Assembly (NCBI RefSeq): GCF_000702065.1
Contig: NZ_JNKN01000024.1
Span: forward strand, 1-32,487
DNA length: 32,487 nt
DNA from: Kandleria vitulina DSM 20405
GTDB taxonomy: Bacteria; Bacillota_I; Bacilli_A; Erysipelotrichales; Coprobacillaceae
Reading direction: 5' to 3'
Below, piece by piece: positions 14,080 through 21,546 of the stretch. A program made the position numbers and the translations under genes. The notes below the pieces were generated by a model that saw only the letters and a list, made by a program, of their open reading frames with translations, searched no databases and had not been told where the DNA came from. The first letter of the stretch is position 1. Each line of letters opens with the position of its first letter.

Positions 14080-15055
14080 TGATAACCTTTAAGTAATTAT
14101 CAAGATTATGAGGAATAGACAGAATACTTGGTGTCGTTCCTGCCGCAAGTTCTGAATCACTGCTTAAAAGAACTACAGCGCCATTCTTGATGGCTGGAAT
14201 CTGTGAAAGCAATGGATCACTTTGCATCTTTTTAAGTAGTGCTTCATCTCCATATGTAACAATAAGTTCCACATCTTTAAATGTACTTGCTTTCTCCCTG
14301 CTTACTGTAAGAGAGAAATCTTTAGAATCAATTGATTTAATGCTTTCTGGTACTTCCAATGATAAATCCTGAAGATAAGCTGCTCTTGGGTCTTTTAATG
14401 TGTAGACATAGAACTTACTTAAATCTTCTGCACTAAACCACATGAAGGCACTCTTCTTCCCTTTTAGATCAGGATAAGAAGAAAGCTTCTCTTTAATCAA
14501 TGTTTCTGTCTTTTTAACAAGTTCTTCTCCTTCTTTTTTCTTTCCTAAAGCCGTAGCGTTTTCAATTGTCTGATCACGCCAAGTTGTCTGCCAGGCATTC
14601 TTCTTATAAGGCAATACCGGAGCAATCTTGCTTAATGTTTCATATTCTTCCTTAGTCATACCTGAATAAGAGGCAATAATAACATCTGGTTTTGTTTTCG
14701 CTATAGCTTCATAATCCCATCCATCAGTATCATCAAATACAACTGGATTGTTTTCTCCAAGTTTCTTGAATGCCTGATCAGCCCATACATGAAGATGATT
14801 CTTTGTTTCTGCACCATAATTAGAACGAGAAACACCTACTGGGACAATCCCTAATGCTAAAGGGGTATCACCGTTTTCCCATCCTATCGCTGCAACACGT
14901 TTAGGTTCTTTCTCAATAGTTGTTGTACCAAAAGCATGTGTCAAGGTAAGTGGATACTGATCAGTTGAAGAAGTAGATGACTTCTTGGTAGAACTGCATC
15001 CCACTACGGACAATGCCAATAAGATTGATGACAACATCGCAATTACTTTTTTCAT
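14057..15055 (-). CDS. Iron-siderophore substrate-binding lipoprotein (FepB/FecB type)
   Basis: 332 residues. The lipoprotein signal ends LLALSVVGC, with the anchor Cys at 20. The Ser/Thr-rich linker is followed by a two-lobed periplasmic-binding fold of the helical-backbone type: YPLTLTHAFGTTTIEKEPKRVAAIGWENGDTPLALGI, then GWDYEAIAKTKPDVIIASYSGMT, and a second lobe with LIVTYGD. This is the class that delivers ferric siderophores, haem or cobalamin to FecCD permeases. The first-lobe wording is closest to ferric-siderophore binders. First gene of its operon, with AGGAGG before the start and a TTAGT-type palindrome in the leader (15074-15089), consistent with iron control. Confidence 0.92.
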   Translation of the reverse strand: MKKVIAMLSSILLALSVVGCSSTKKSSTSSTDQYPLTLTHAFGTTTIEKEPKRVAAIGWENGDTPLALGIVPVGVSRSNYGAETKNHLHVWADQAFKKLGENNPVVFDDTDGWDYEAIAKTKPDVIIASYSGMTKEEYETLSKIAPVLPYKKNAWQTTWRDQTIENATALGKKKEGEELVKKTETLIKEKLSSYPDLKGKKSAFMWFSAEDLSKFYVYTLKDPRAAYLQDLSLEVPESIKSIDSKDFSLTVSREKASTFKDVELIVTYGDEALLKKMQSDPLLSQIPAIKNGAVVLLSSDSELAAGTTPSILSIPHNLDNYLKVINEAAKKA

Positions 15056-15073
15056 AGTTCCTCCTTAAAAAAA

Positions 15074-15089
15074 GTTAGTCTAAACTAAT
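15074..15089. promoter_or_regulatory. TTAGT-N4-ACTAA operator before the siderophore importer
   Basis: TTAGT (15075-15079), CTAA, ACTAA (15084-15088) is centred about 26 bases upstream of the binding-protein start. The layout resembles DtxR/MntR-family metal-dependent repressor sites and matches the palindrome at 8772-8787. No classical Fur box was seen. The regulator itself is not in the window. Confidence 0.55.
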
Positions 15090-15124
15090 TCTACTGATAT
15101 ATATTTTATATTCAAGTAAAGTGA

Positions 15125-15156
15125 TAAAAAAAAGACAGGGTTCTTTGTCCCTGTCT
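15125..15156 (-). terminator. Terminator of the amino-acid importer operon
   Basis: Stem AGACAGGG (15133-15140) and CCCTGTCT (15149-15156) with an 8-base loop, followed on the minus strand by T's. It overlaps the stop of the binding-protein gene. Confidence 0.85.
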
Positions 15157-15961
15157 ATTTAATAACAATTGTGCTCTTGTATTCTTTACCGTATACAGAT
15201 GCTAATGTCTTATCATAATCTTTTGAGAAGAAGTCTTCTTTATTTAATGATTTGATTTCATTATCAATCCATTTCTTAAGATCACTATTTCCCTTTGTAA
15301 CAGCTGGTGCAATCTTATCCTGTGAACCAAGTGTTGGAATACCTACAGTGAATCCTTTTGTGCTCTTAGCGAATGATAATACTTCAGTATTGTCATTAAG
15401 CCATGCAGCACCATTACCATTTTCTAATGCGTTTTTAGCATTAGCATATGTATCATATTTCTGTAAAGGAATATTTGGATAATTCTTTGTAACATATGTT
15501 TCAGCAGTTGTACCTGAGATAACGATTAATTTATCGTTCTTGTTCCAATTATCTAATGAAGTGATAACTTTTTTTGTTGGTGAAACAACACCAAGTGATA
15601 CGTTCATGTAAGGTAAAGCGAAATCTACTTCTTCTTTTCTTTCATCAGTAACTGTGAAGTTTGCAAGAATGATATCTACTTTATTTGTCTTTAAATATTC
15701 AATACGATTGGCTGCTTCAGTGGATACAAGTTTTACTTTTACACCTAAATCTTTACCTATTCTATTAGCAAGTTCGATATCATATCCCTGATATTTTCCA
15801 TTCTTGTCTACATATCCAAATGGATGTTTATCGGAGAATACACCAATCTTGATTGTACCGTCTTTCTTAATATCATCTACTGAGCGATAGCCCTGTTTTG
15901 CACATCCTACAAGACCTACCGTTAATAATAGCGCAAATAATGTTCCTAAAATCTTTTTCAT
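15155..15961 (-). CDS. Polar amino-acid ABC importer substrate-binding lipoprotein
   Basis: 268 residues. The lipoprotein signal ends LLTVGLVGC with the Cys at 20. The remainder is a family-3 solute-binding fold: IKIGVFSDKHPFGYVDKNGKYQGYDIELANRIGKDLGVKVKLV, then NRIEYLKTNKVDIILANFTVTDERKEEVDFALPY. The TVTDERK and FALPY wording resembles PEB1/GlnH-type binders of aspartate, glutamate or glutamine, but the ligand cannot be fixed by eye. Last gene of the operon; its start overlaps the ATPase stop by four bases. Confidence 0.9.
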   Translation of the reverse strand: MKKILGTLFALLLTVGLVGCAKQGYRSVDDIKKDGTIKIGVFSDKHPFGYVDKNGKYQGYDIELANRIGKDLGVKVKLVSTEAANRIEYLKTNKVDIILANFTVTDERKEEVDFALPYMNVSLGVVSPTKKVITSLDNWNKNDKLIVISGTTAETYVTKNYPNIPLQKYDTYANAKNALENGNGAAWLNDNTEVLSFAKSTKGFTVGIPTLGSQDKIAPAVTKGNSDLKKWIDNEIKSLNKEDFFSKDYDKTLASVYGKEYKSTIVIK

Positions 15962-16695
15962 AATCTCTTCCTCCTTTTATATGTTAAATTCTGTAAAAAC
16001 TGTTGTGCTCTTTCTGTTTTAGGATGAGTAAAGAAGTCTTCTGGATGTCCTTCTTCAACAACTCTTCCTCCATCAATGAAAATAATACGATCAGCTACGG
16101 CTCTTGCGAACGCCATTTCATGTGTGACAATGACCATTGTCTTTCCTTCATCCGCAAGATCTAAGATTACATCTAATACCTCCTTGACCATTTCTGGATC
16201 TAATGAGGCAGTAACTTCATCGAATAGAAGCACTTCCGGATGCATACACAAGCTTCTCACAATAGCGACACGCTGTCTTTGTCCTCCAGATAATTCATGT
16301 GGAAAGCTTTTGGCCTTATCTTTTAATCCTACACGTTCAAGCAAGGACAAAGCTTCCTGTTCAGCTTCTTTTCTTGATCTCTTTTGTACAATACGTGGTG
16401 ATAATGTCATATTGTCTAACACATTGAGATGTGGAAAGAGCTCATAGCTCTGAAAGACCATACCAACATTTTCTCTTAAATGTGTTTCACTCTTGATAGG
16501 GGCATCATGGAAGGTAATTTCTCCTTCATCGATATCTTCAAGACGATTTAAACATCTTAGCAATGTACTTTTCCCACTACCTGATGGTCCAATAATCAAT
16601 GTCACTTCTCCTTCATTGATCTTAAGATCAAGATCATTGAAGACTGTAAAATCACCATATTTCTTTGTGACATGTTCAAGTGATAAGATGGTCAT
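15958..16695 (-). CDS. Polar amino-acid ABC importer ATPase (GlnQ type)
   Basis: 245 residues. Walker A GPSGSGKST lies at 36-44, Q-loop MVFQSYELFPHLNVLDN, signature ELSGGQRQRV, Walker B EVLLFDEVTASLDPEMV, and MVIVTHEMAFARAVADRIIFIDGG with the switch histidine. DPEMV and THEMAFA are hallmarks of the GlnQ/HisP group. The usual EPTSALD reads EVTASLD here, a common variant. One base separates its start from the upstream permease stop. Confidence 0.94.
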   Translation of the reverse strand: MTILSLEHVTKKYGDFTVFNDLDLKINEGEVTLIIGPSGSGKSTLLRCLNRLEDIDEGEITFHDAPIKSETHLRENVGMVFQSYELFPHLNVLDNMTLSPRIVQKRSRKEAEQEALSLLERVGLKDKAKSFPHELSGGQRQRVAIVRSLCMHPEVLLFDEVTASLDPEMVKEVLDVILDLADEGKTMVIVTHEMAFARAVADRIIFIDGGRVVEEGHPEDFFTHPKTERAQQFLQNLTYKRRKRL

Positions 16696-16696
16696 A

Positions 16697-17371
16697 TTAA
16701 ATCCTCCATTTCTTTTCTAGATAACGTGCCAATATGCTTATTGGATAACATGAAATAAAATAAAGCATAAAGACTACAAGATAGATGCCAAAGGCACCAT
16801 TAGGACTGGCAAGTCGATTTGTTTCAATGATCTGCTGGGATACTTTGATAATATCTACTACCCCGATCATTAATAATAGACTTGTCGTCTTGATCATTCT
16901 GGTAATCAGATTCATCGATAATGGAATCAATCGTTTGGCAATCTGTGGAATCACAACGTGAATATAGACTTGTCTAGATGACATTCCTAATGCCAGACCA
17001 CTTTCATATTGATGATGATCCATTGAAACAATAGCGCCTCTTACTAAATCACTCATTTCACCTGTTCCCCACATTGTAAAGACAATGATAGAAGCCATCT
17101 CAGGAGATAGATTAATCGCAAATGCTCTTAATCCAAAGTACGCGATAAACAAAAGGACTAGCTGGGGCATAATCTGAATAAAATGAACATAGCCTCTCAT
17201 TATTGTTCTAATAAGCGGATGTCCTTTTACTTGAGCGATACCTAAAATAATCCCTAACACTAATGAAAGAACGACTGCGATGGCACTAATATACAAGGCA
17301 AGCGTAAGACCTTCTAACAATCGTGAAAGATTTTGTCCTTGAAATAATAGATCAAACCCCCATTTTGCCAT
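16697..17371 (-). CDS. Polar amino-acid ABC importer permease (second subunit)
   Basis: 224 residues, about five helices, HisM/GlnP family. The ATPase-contact loop reads SMDHHQYESGLALGMSSRQVYIHVVIPQIAKRLIPLSMN, the conserved EAA motif of these permeases (EsGlALGMs...viPQ). It overlaps the other permease gene by 20 bases. The two permeases form the heterodimeric channel fed by the lipoprotein at 15155-15961. Confidence 0.93.
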   Translation of the reverse strand: MAKWGFDLLFQGQNLSRLLEGLTLALYISAIAVVLSLVLGIILGIAQVKGHPLIRTIMRGYVHFIQIMPQLVLLFIAYFGLRAFAINLSPEMASIIVFTMWGTGEMSDLVRGAIVSMDHHQYESGLALGMSSRQVYIHVVIPQIAKRLIPLSMNLITRMIKTTSLLLMIGVVDIIKVSQQIIETNRLASPNGAFGIYLVVFMLYFISCYPISILARYLEKKWRI

Positions 17372-18011
17372 ATGTCAGCCTCCTTTCTGCCAAGTGTCCA
17401 AGTAGTATGACTGGCGTCAATATCAATAAGTAGAACACGACCAGAAGAAAGAGTGCTTCTGTCGTTTTATAGTAGAGTCCAATCAGATCCTTCGCTGTAA
17501 ACATAAGGTCCATGAGACTAACAGCACTTAATACACTTGTCTCTTTTAACATAAAGATCATATTGGCAACCAATCCTGATAAAGAAGCTCTGAGCGCCTG
17601 AGGTAAAATCACATAACGCATTGTCTGCTTTTTATTCATTCCTAGTGCCATGGCACTCTCTACCTGACTCTCTGAAATTGATTCAAGTCCTCCCCTAATT
17701 GACTCACACATATATCCTCCACCTAAGAAGCTTAATCCAACTATGCCACAGACCAGTGGGCTTGTTGCAATGCCAATCTTAGGCAATCCATAATAGATAA
17801 AGAATAACTGTATCATTAATGGTGTATTACGACTTACTTCTACGTAGAAGGAAATAATGCGTTTTAAGAATGGTATTCTATAATACAAAATCATAGAAGC
17901 AATCATGCCAATAAGTATTGCAAGAACAATGGATGATAATCCAATTCCCGCACTCAGCAATGCTGCCTTTAGATAAAGTGGCAGATACTCTAGAATAACA
18001 TCAACTCTCAT
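17352..18011 (-). CDS. Polar amino-acid ABC importer permease (first subunit)
   Basis: 219 residues, about five helices. The N-terminal MRVDVILEYLPLYLKAALLSAGIG and VSRNTPLMIQLFFIYYGLP are typical of HisM/GlnP permeases. The EAA loop is SISESQVESAMALGMNKKQTMRYVILPQALR. First gene of the operon, with an AAGGAGGA site before the ATG and a promoter at 18032-18060, which leaves only a short leader. Confidence 0.93.
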   Translation of the reverse strand: MRVDVILEYLPLYLKAALLSAGIGLSSIVLAILIGMIASMILYYRIPFLKRIISFYVEVSRNTPLMIQLFFIYYGLPKIGIATSPLVCGIVGLSFLGGGYMCESIRGGLESISESQVESAMALGMNKKQTMRYVILPQALRASLSGLVANMIFMLKETSVLSAVSLMDLMFTAKDLIGLYYKTTEALFLLVVFYLLILTPVILLGHLAERRLTYGKMGV

Positions 18012-18031
18012 ACCTCTTCCTCCTTAGCAAC

Positions 18032-18060
18032 ACAATATACCTATTAACCCAGTATGTCAA
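18032..18060 (-). promoter_or_regulatory. Promoter of the amino-acid importer operon
   Basis: Minus-strand -35 TTGACA (18060-18055, consensus) and -10 TATTGT (18037-18032, 17-bp spacer) or TATATT (18039-18034, 15-bp spacer). Inverted CCTATT and AATAGG halves flank the spacer and could be an operator. Confidence 0.6.
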
Positions 18061-18077
18061 TAGGTTTGATAAGAAAT

Positions 18078-18195
18078 TTAAAAGGATGCTTGCGCATCCT
18101 TGTTTGTATTATAAAAGAGAAAGGCATGTGAATGATTCAAAACAGGATTCAGATAAAGAAAAATAGCCTTTCTCTTTACTACTTATATTATAACA
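18078..18195 (-). ncRNA. Candidate small RNA or orphan leader upstream of the amino-acid importer
   Basis: A minus-strand extended -10 TGTTATAAT (18195-18187) would start a transcript near 18180. A perfect 12-bp long-range stem follows, GCCTTTCTCTTT (18166-18177 on +) with AAAGAGAAAGGC (18114-18125), enclosing 40 bases with an inner TGAAT/ATTCA pairing. Next comes a terminator hairpin AAGGATGC-TTGC-GCATCCTT (18082-18101 on +) with a T-rich tail. Because the importer has its own promoter downstream (18032-18060), this looks like a free RNA of about 100 nt rather than a necessary leader. It matches no riboswitch class that I know. Confidence 0.4.
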
Positions 18196-18228
18196 CCATT
18201 ATTTTCTATAAATAGTTTTTATTGACTC

Positions 18229-18262
18229 ATTGAAAAAAGACTATCCTTTATGGATAGTCTTT
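18229..18262 (-). terminator. Terminator of the ychF-sortase unit
   Basis: 11-bp stem AAAGACTATCC (18236-18246) and GGATAGTCTTT (18252-18262), followed on the minus strand by T's. It overlaps the sortase stop codon. Confidence 0.85.
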
Positions 18263-18969
18263 GATAATCGAGCAAATACAACGCTTCGCCAGTTGGTATC
18301 ATGCGTTGCACAAGTAGAAAGCATAATCAATGGTGCTTTCTTCGTACTGACTTGTCTGTTAGCTAAAGACGCGCTTACAAGTTTTTTTATGAATGATCCA
18401 TATTCAATATTATTGCGATAATAATTGGTATCAGTTGCATCTAATCTATTGAATGAGAAGATATCATAAACATTGACACTTCCATCAGGAAGATAGATAT
18501 AAGCAATCGGATGATTATTCATAAAAGACTGTTCACTAAATTTCTTTAATTGACCAAACATGGATCCGTTGTTCATATTGTGACCATAGATGATTGTATT
18601 TCCATCCTGGAAGTTCTTATTGGATATTTCATCTAAGAAAATAGAACCAGCGAAAGAATAAGCTTTCTTATAGTTATGATGTAAGTAAGTATCATTTGAC
18701 TGACCTTTTAATATTGGATAATCAGCTACATCTTTGATATAGAGCCATCCTACAATATCTTTATTAAGTCGTCTTAAATAATTAAAATCAATTGTACGAA
18801 CATTTGAAGCTTTATGCTTCTTTTCTGTTTTTACAACTTCTTTTACAAGGACATCATTATCATGATCTACTTTCCAGTATTTATAGTAGGTATATCCAAG
18901 GTTGAATCCACTATATAGAAAGACACATAAAGCAATCAGAAAAACAATTTTCAGTACGATATTTTTCAT
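18241..18969 (-). CDS. srtB: Class B sortase
   Basis: 242 residues. One N-terminal membrane anchor (about 4-24) is followed by the sortase beta-barrel. The catalytic triad is visible: H130 in IIYGHNM, C220 in IMLSTCAT, and R228 in NWRSVVFARL. DIVGWLYIKDVADYPILKG and the inserted helix before the active-site strand are typical of class B. Sortases cleave a sorting signal and join surface proteins to the cell wall; class B enzymes often serve iron-acquisition proteins or pili. No substrate with a sorting motif is in the window. The start overlaps the ychF stop (TAATG), so it is co-transcribed with a housekeeping GTPase, an odd pairing. Confidence 0.93.
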   Translation of the reverse strand: MKNIVLKIVFLIALCVFLYSGFNLGYTYYKYWKVDHDNDVLVKEVVKTEKKHKASNVRTIDFNYLRRLNKDIVGWLYIKDVADYPILKGQSNDTYLHHNYKKAYSFAGSIFLDEISNKNFQDGNTIIYGHNMNNGSMFGQLKKFSEQSFMNNHPIAYIYLPDGSVNVYDIFSFNRLDATDTNYYRNNIEYGSFIKKLVSASLANRQVSTKKAPLIMLSTCATHDTNWRSVVFARLSKTIHKG

Positions 18970-20069
18970 TAGACATTAAACTTGAAGAACATGATGTCGC
19001 CATCTGCTCCCTTATAAGTCTTTCCTTCCTGTCTGATTTTTCCAGCTTCTCTTAGAGCTGCTTCGCTCTTATGAACCATTAAATCATCATAGCTGTAAGT
19101 TTCAGCTCTGATAAATCCTCTCTGGAAATCTGTATGGATGATTCCAGCCATTTCAGGGGCTGTCATACCATCTGTAAATGTCCATGCACGACATTCATCT
19201 ACACCTACTGTGAAGAATGTCTTTAAGTTTAATAAAGCGTATGTTTCTCTGATTAATTTATCAAGACCACTTTCTTCAATGCCTAAGTCTTCCATGAAGA
19301 TAGCTTTATCTTCATCTTCAAGAGCAGCTAATTCTTCTTCAATCTTAGCGCAGATTGGTACGACATCTGCTCCTTCATTTTTAGCATATTCTACAAGAGT
19401 ATTAAAGAATGGGTTATCCTGTGGATTTTCAATATCTTCTTCCCCCATGTTTGCGACATAGATAATTGGCTTAATAGTTAATAAGTTATAATTCTTTAGC
19501 CATACTTTTTCTTCTTTAGAGAATTCTAAAGAACGTGCTGGTTTAGATGCTTCTAATGTTTCCTTTAATTTTAATAGAACATCTAATTCTTCCTTAGCAT
19601 CCCCATCTCCAGTCTGGGCTTTCTTTTCAATCTTGCCAATACGTTTTTCTACTGTATCTAGATCAGCAAAAATTAATTCTAAGTTGATTGTTTCTACATC
19701 TCTTACTGGATCTACACTACCATCTACGTGAGTAATGTCCTTATCTCTAAAACATCTTACTACTTCTACGATCGCATCAGTTTCTCTGATGTTTGCAAGG
19801 AACTTATTACCAAGTCCTTCACCTTTAGACGCACCTTTGACAAGACCTGCGATATCTGTAAATTCAAATGTAGTTGGAACAGTTTTCTTTGGTTTAAAGA
19901 TTTCTACCAAGTCGTTCAATCTATGATCAGGTACTTCTACAACCCCAACATTTGGATCAATTGTCGCAAATGGATAATTGGCTGCTTCAACCTGTGCGTT
20001 TGTAATTGCGTTAAATAAAGTTGATTTCCCGACATTAGGTAAACCAACGATTCCTGCTGTTAAAGCCAT
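18969..20069 (-). CDS. ychF: Redox-regulated ATPase/GTPase YchF
   Basis: 366 residues, full length. G1 GLPNVGKST at 8-16, G3 TDIAGLVKGASKGEGLGNKFL, a coiled-coil insertion (about 130-165), and the C-terminal TGS-like domain ending KTYKGADGDIMFFKFNV. The NVGKS and ANYPFATIDPNVG strings are diagnostic. YchF/Ola1 binds ribosomes and preferentially hydrolyses ATP, with links to oxidative stress. GGAG 9 bases upstream supports the start. In Bacillus it is adjacent to rpsF-ssb-rpsR; here that block lies about 17.5 kb further on the same strand. Confidence 0.97.
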   Translation of the reverse strand: MALTAGIVGLPNVGKSTLFNAITNAQVEAANYPFATIDPNVGVVEVPDHRLNDLVEIFKPKKTVPTTFEFTDIAGLVKGASKGEGLGNKFLANIRETDAIVEVVRCFRDKDITHVDGSVDPVRDVETINLELIFADLDTVEKRIGKIEKKAQTGDGDAKEELDVLLKLKETLEASKPARSLEFSKEEKVWLKNYNLLTIKPIIYVANMGEEDIENPQDNPFFNTLVEYAKNEGADVVPICAKIEEELAALEDEDKAIFMEDLGIEESGLDKLIRETYALLNLKTFFTVGVDECRAWTFTDGMTAPEMAGIIHTDFQRGFIRAETYSYDDLMVHKSEAALREAGKIRQEGKTYKGADGDIMFFKFNV

Positions 20070-20138
20070 TGTGATTCACTCCTTTTTTTCGCCCTTTATT
20101 TTATTATAGTTTGTTTCAAATTGCAATGAACAAAGACA

Positions 20139-20166
20139 TGTACAAATAATAGAGTTGTGCTATACT
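20139..20166 (+). promoter_or_regulatory. Promoter placed for a leaderless transcript
   Basis: -35 TGTACA (20139-20144), 16-bp spacer, and extended -10 TGC-TATACT (20158-20166). The next ATG is at 20173, at the position where transcription should start. No ribosome site with usable spacing lies between. Confidence 0.5.
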
Positions 20167-20172
20167 TAGGGC

Positions 20173-20643
20173 ATGAAAACATTCTATATTAAACTTAATA
20201 AATTTATTATCTCTACAAAATGTAGAAAGATTGTAAATTTTCTCATAACTTATAGCATATTACCTTTTATTATTATCTATCCAATAACATTGCTCTATCT
20301 GTTTCTTACTCATAGTCCATTGTTATTTGATACATTCTTTAAACCAGCATTTCTTTTTCTAGCGATTACGATTTCTCGTTATCTTATTAATAGAGAAAGA
20401 CCTTATGAACGATATAAGATCAGACCGGTAAAAAAACACAAGAAGGGAAAGTCATTCCCTTCTCGACATAGTGCTTCCGCATTGATTATTGCCCTTATTA
20501 TGCTAGATATCAATGCAACCCTAGGACACATTCTTATCATTTGTGCCCTCATAGTAGGACTTAGCCGTATTCTCGGTGGACTGCATTATATCAGCGATGT
20601 TGCAGCTGGATTTTTATTTTCGATCATTCTTTATATTTTCTAA
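20173..20643 (+). CDS. PAP2-family membrane phosphatase
   Basis: 156 residues with about five hydrophobic segments. The PAP2 motifs are present in order: RYLINRERPYE (about 74-84, motif 1), PSRHSASA (about 96-103, motif 2, Arg in place of the usual Gly) and SRILGGLHYISDVAAG (about 130-145, motif 3, with the catalytic His and Asp). Such enzymes dephosphorylate lipid phosphates such as undecaprenyl pyrophosphate or phosphatidic acid. The substrate is not predictable. The start has no Shine-Dalgarno at normal distance. The 3' end overlaps the convergent neighbour by 30 bases. Confidence 0.9.
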   Translation: MKTFYIKLNKFIISTKCRKIVNFLITYSILPFIIIYPITLLYLFLTHSPLLFDTFFKPAFLFLAITISRYLINRERPYERYKIRPVKKHKKGKSFPSRHSASALIIALIMLDINATLGHILIICALIVGLSRILGGLHYISDVAAGFLFSIILYIF

Positions 20644-21447
20644 TACACTGCCATGAGGATTTTCTAGAATATACATATCTTTTGATTCATCTACCATAAG
20701 CAGTGGTCTTTTTTGACGATATGTCTTTAATAAAGCAAATTCATCTGGGCTTTTTGTCTTATACCAAAGATAATAGTAGCCTTCGTTCATCTTATCTTCA
20801 AACCAGTCTTCATCAATTGTCTTTGAAGATAATCCAAAATAAACACATTTCTTTTTAAGAAGAGCCATTGTCTCTTCTTTTTCTTTTGTCAGTGTAATCA
20901 TGATATTACGCAGTTTCATGATTTTTGACATGCGATTACTATCAAGATGATCTCCATCAGTGAAGAACACAAATGTACTGTGTGTATGTTCTTTTAACAT
21001 ATCTAGAACTTCTTCAGTAAGCGGCTCTTCAATAAGATAAATAAAGATACCTACTTCTTCTCCTTGAGTGATCATATCATCCATTTCTTCTAGATCATAA
21101 TCTTCACTCATCCCAATGACCCATGGCCATCTTTTTCTTCCATAGATCTCTTTCATCTCATTACGTGTCTTACTACCAAAAATTCCTGCATATATCATAA
21201 TATTTGTGACCAATTTCTTAGCGATTTCTGGATCTAGATCATGAAACAGATGACGAACATAGATATGGTACGGGTGATCTTTCTCTTCAATAGCTTTACG
21301 CACTAATGCCCTTTGTGAAGAGAACCGATCTTCACTTATTGAATCCACAAAATGCATAATATATGGCAAATATTTTTCTGGATCCTGATAAGCAAGATCT
21401 AATACTTTTTCAAAACCGTAGCGTTTAAATGTTTCTGCGATTTCCAT
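20614..21447 (-). CDS. Radical-SAM-like protein lacking the iron-sulfur cysteines
   Basis: 277 residues from the ATG at 21447, which has GGAG 9 bases upstream; ATGs at 21456 and 21453 lie too close to it. The N-terminal helical part (DPEKYLPYIMHFVDSI to LDPEIAKKLVTNIMIYAGIFG) and the following RWPWVIGMSEDYDLEEMDDMITQGEEVGIFIYLIEEPL resemble a group of Firmicutes radical SAM proteins. Those read about NIPWAILLDPTSACNLHCTGCW, then EEIDDIIEQGKELGTYMYIYTGGEPL. The CxxxCxxC segment is missing here: only one cysteine (in LKKKCVYFG) occurs in the whole protein, and GGEPL has become IEEPL. The C-terminal portion is also shorter. The frame is long and clean, so this looks like a maintained, non-radical derivative. 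The homology is from recalled family wording, not a search. Confidence 0.6.
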   Translation of the reverse strand: MEIAETFKRYGFEKVLDLAYQDPEKYLPYIMHFVDSISEDRFSSQRALVRKAIEEKDHPYHIYVRHLFHDLDPEIAKKLVTNIMIYAGIFGSKTRNEMKEIYGRKRWPWVIGMSEDYDLEEMDDMITQGEEVGIFIYLIEEPLTEEVLDMLKEHTHSTFVFFTDGDHLDSNRMSKIMKLRNIMITLTKEKEETMALLKKKCVYFGLSSKTIDEDWFEDKMNEGYYYLWYKTKSPDEFALLKTYRQKRPLLMVDESKDMYILENPHGSVLENIKNDRK

Positions 21448-21466
21448 TTTCATCATCTCCTCATAT

Positions 21467-21486
21467 ACATTATTTTAAAATAATGT
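21467..21486. promoter_or_regulatory. Perfect 20-bp palindrome before the radical-SAM-like gene
   Basis: ACATTATTTTAAAATAATGT reads the same on both strands. It lies 20 bases upstream of the start codon at 21447. It could be an operator for a dimeric regulator or an RNA hairpin close to the ribosome site. Confidence 0.45.
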
Positions 21487-21518
21487 GTTTTTTACATCAA
21501 GAAATGAAACACATAGAA

Positions 21519-21546
21519 GAAAAAAACATCAGCTTTCGCTGATGTT
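21519..21546 (-). terminator. Terminator of folD-DUF951
   Basis: 9-bp stem AACATCAGC (21525-21533) and GCTGATGTT (21538-21546), TTTC loop, with T's following on the minus strand. It overlaps the DUF951 stop. Confidence 0.85.

Noticed and set aside
18078-18195. T-box leader for the amino-acid importer
   Set aside because: It is too short, has no GGTGG-ACCGCG antiterminator core, and ends before the importer's own promoter.
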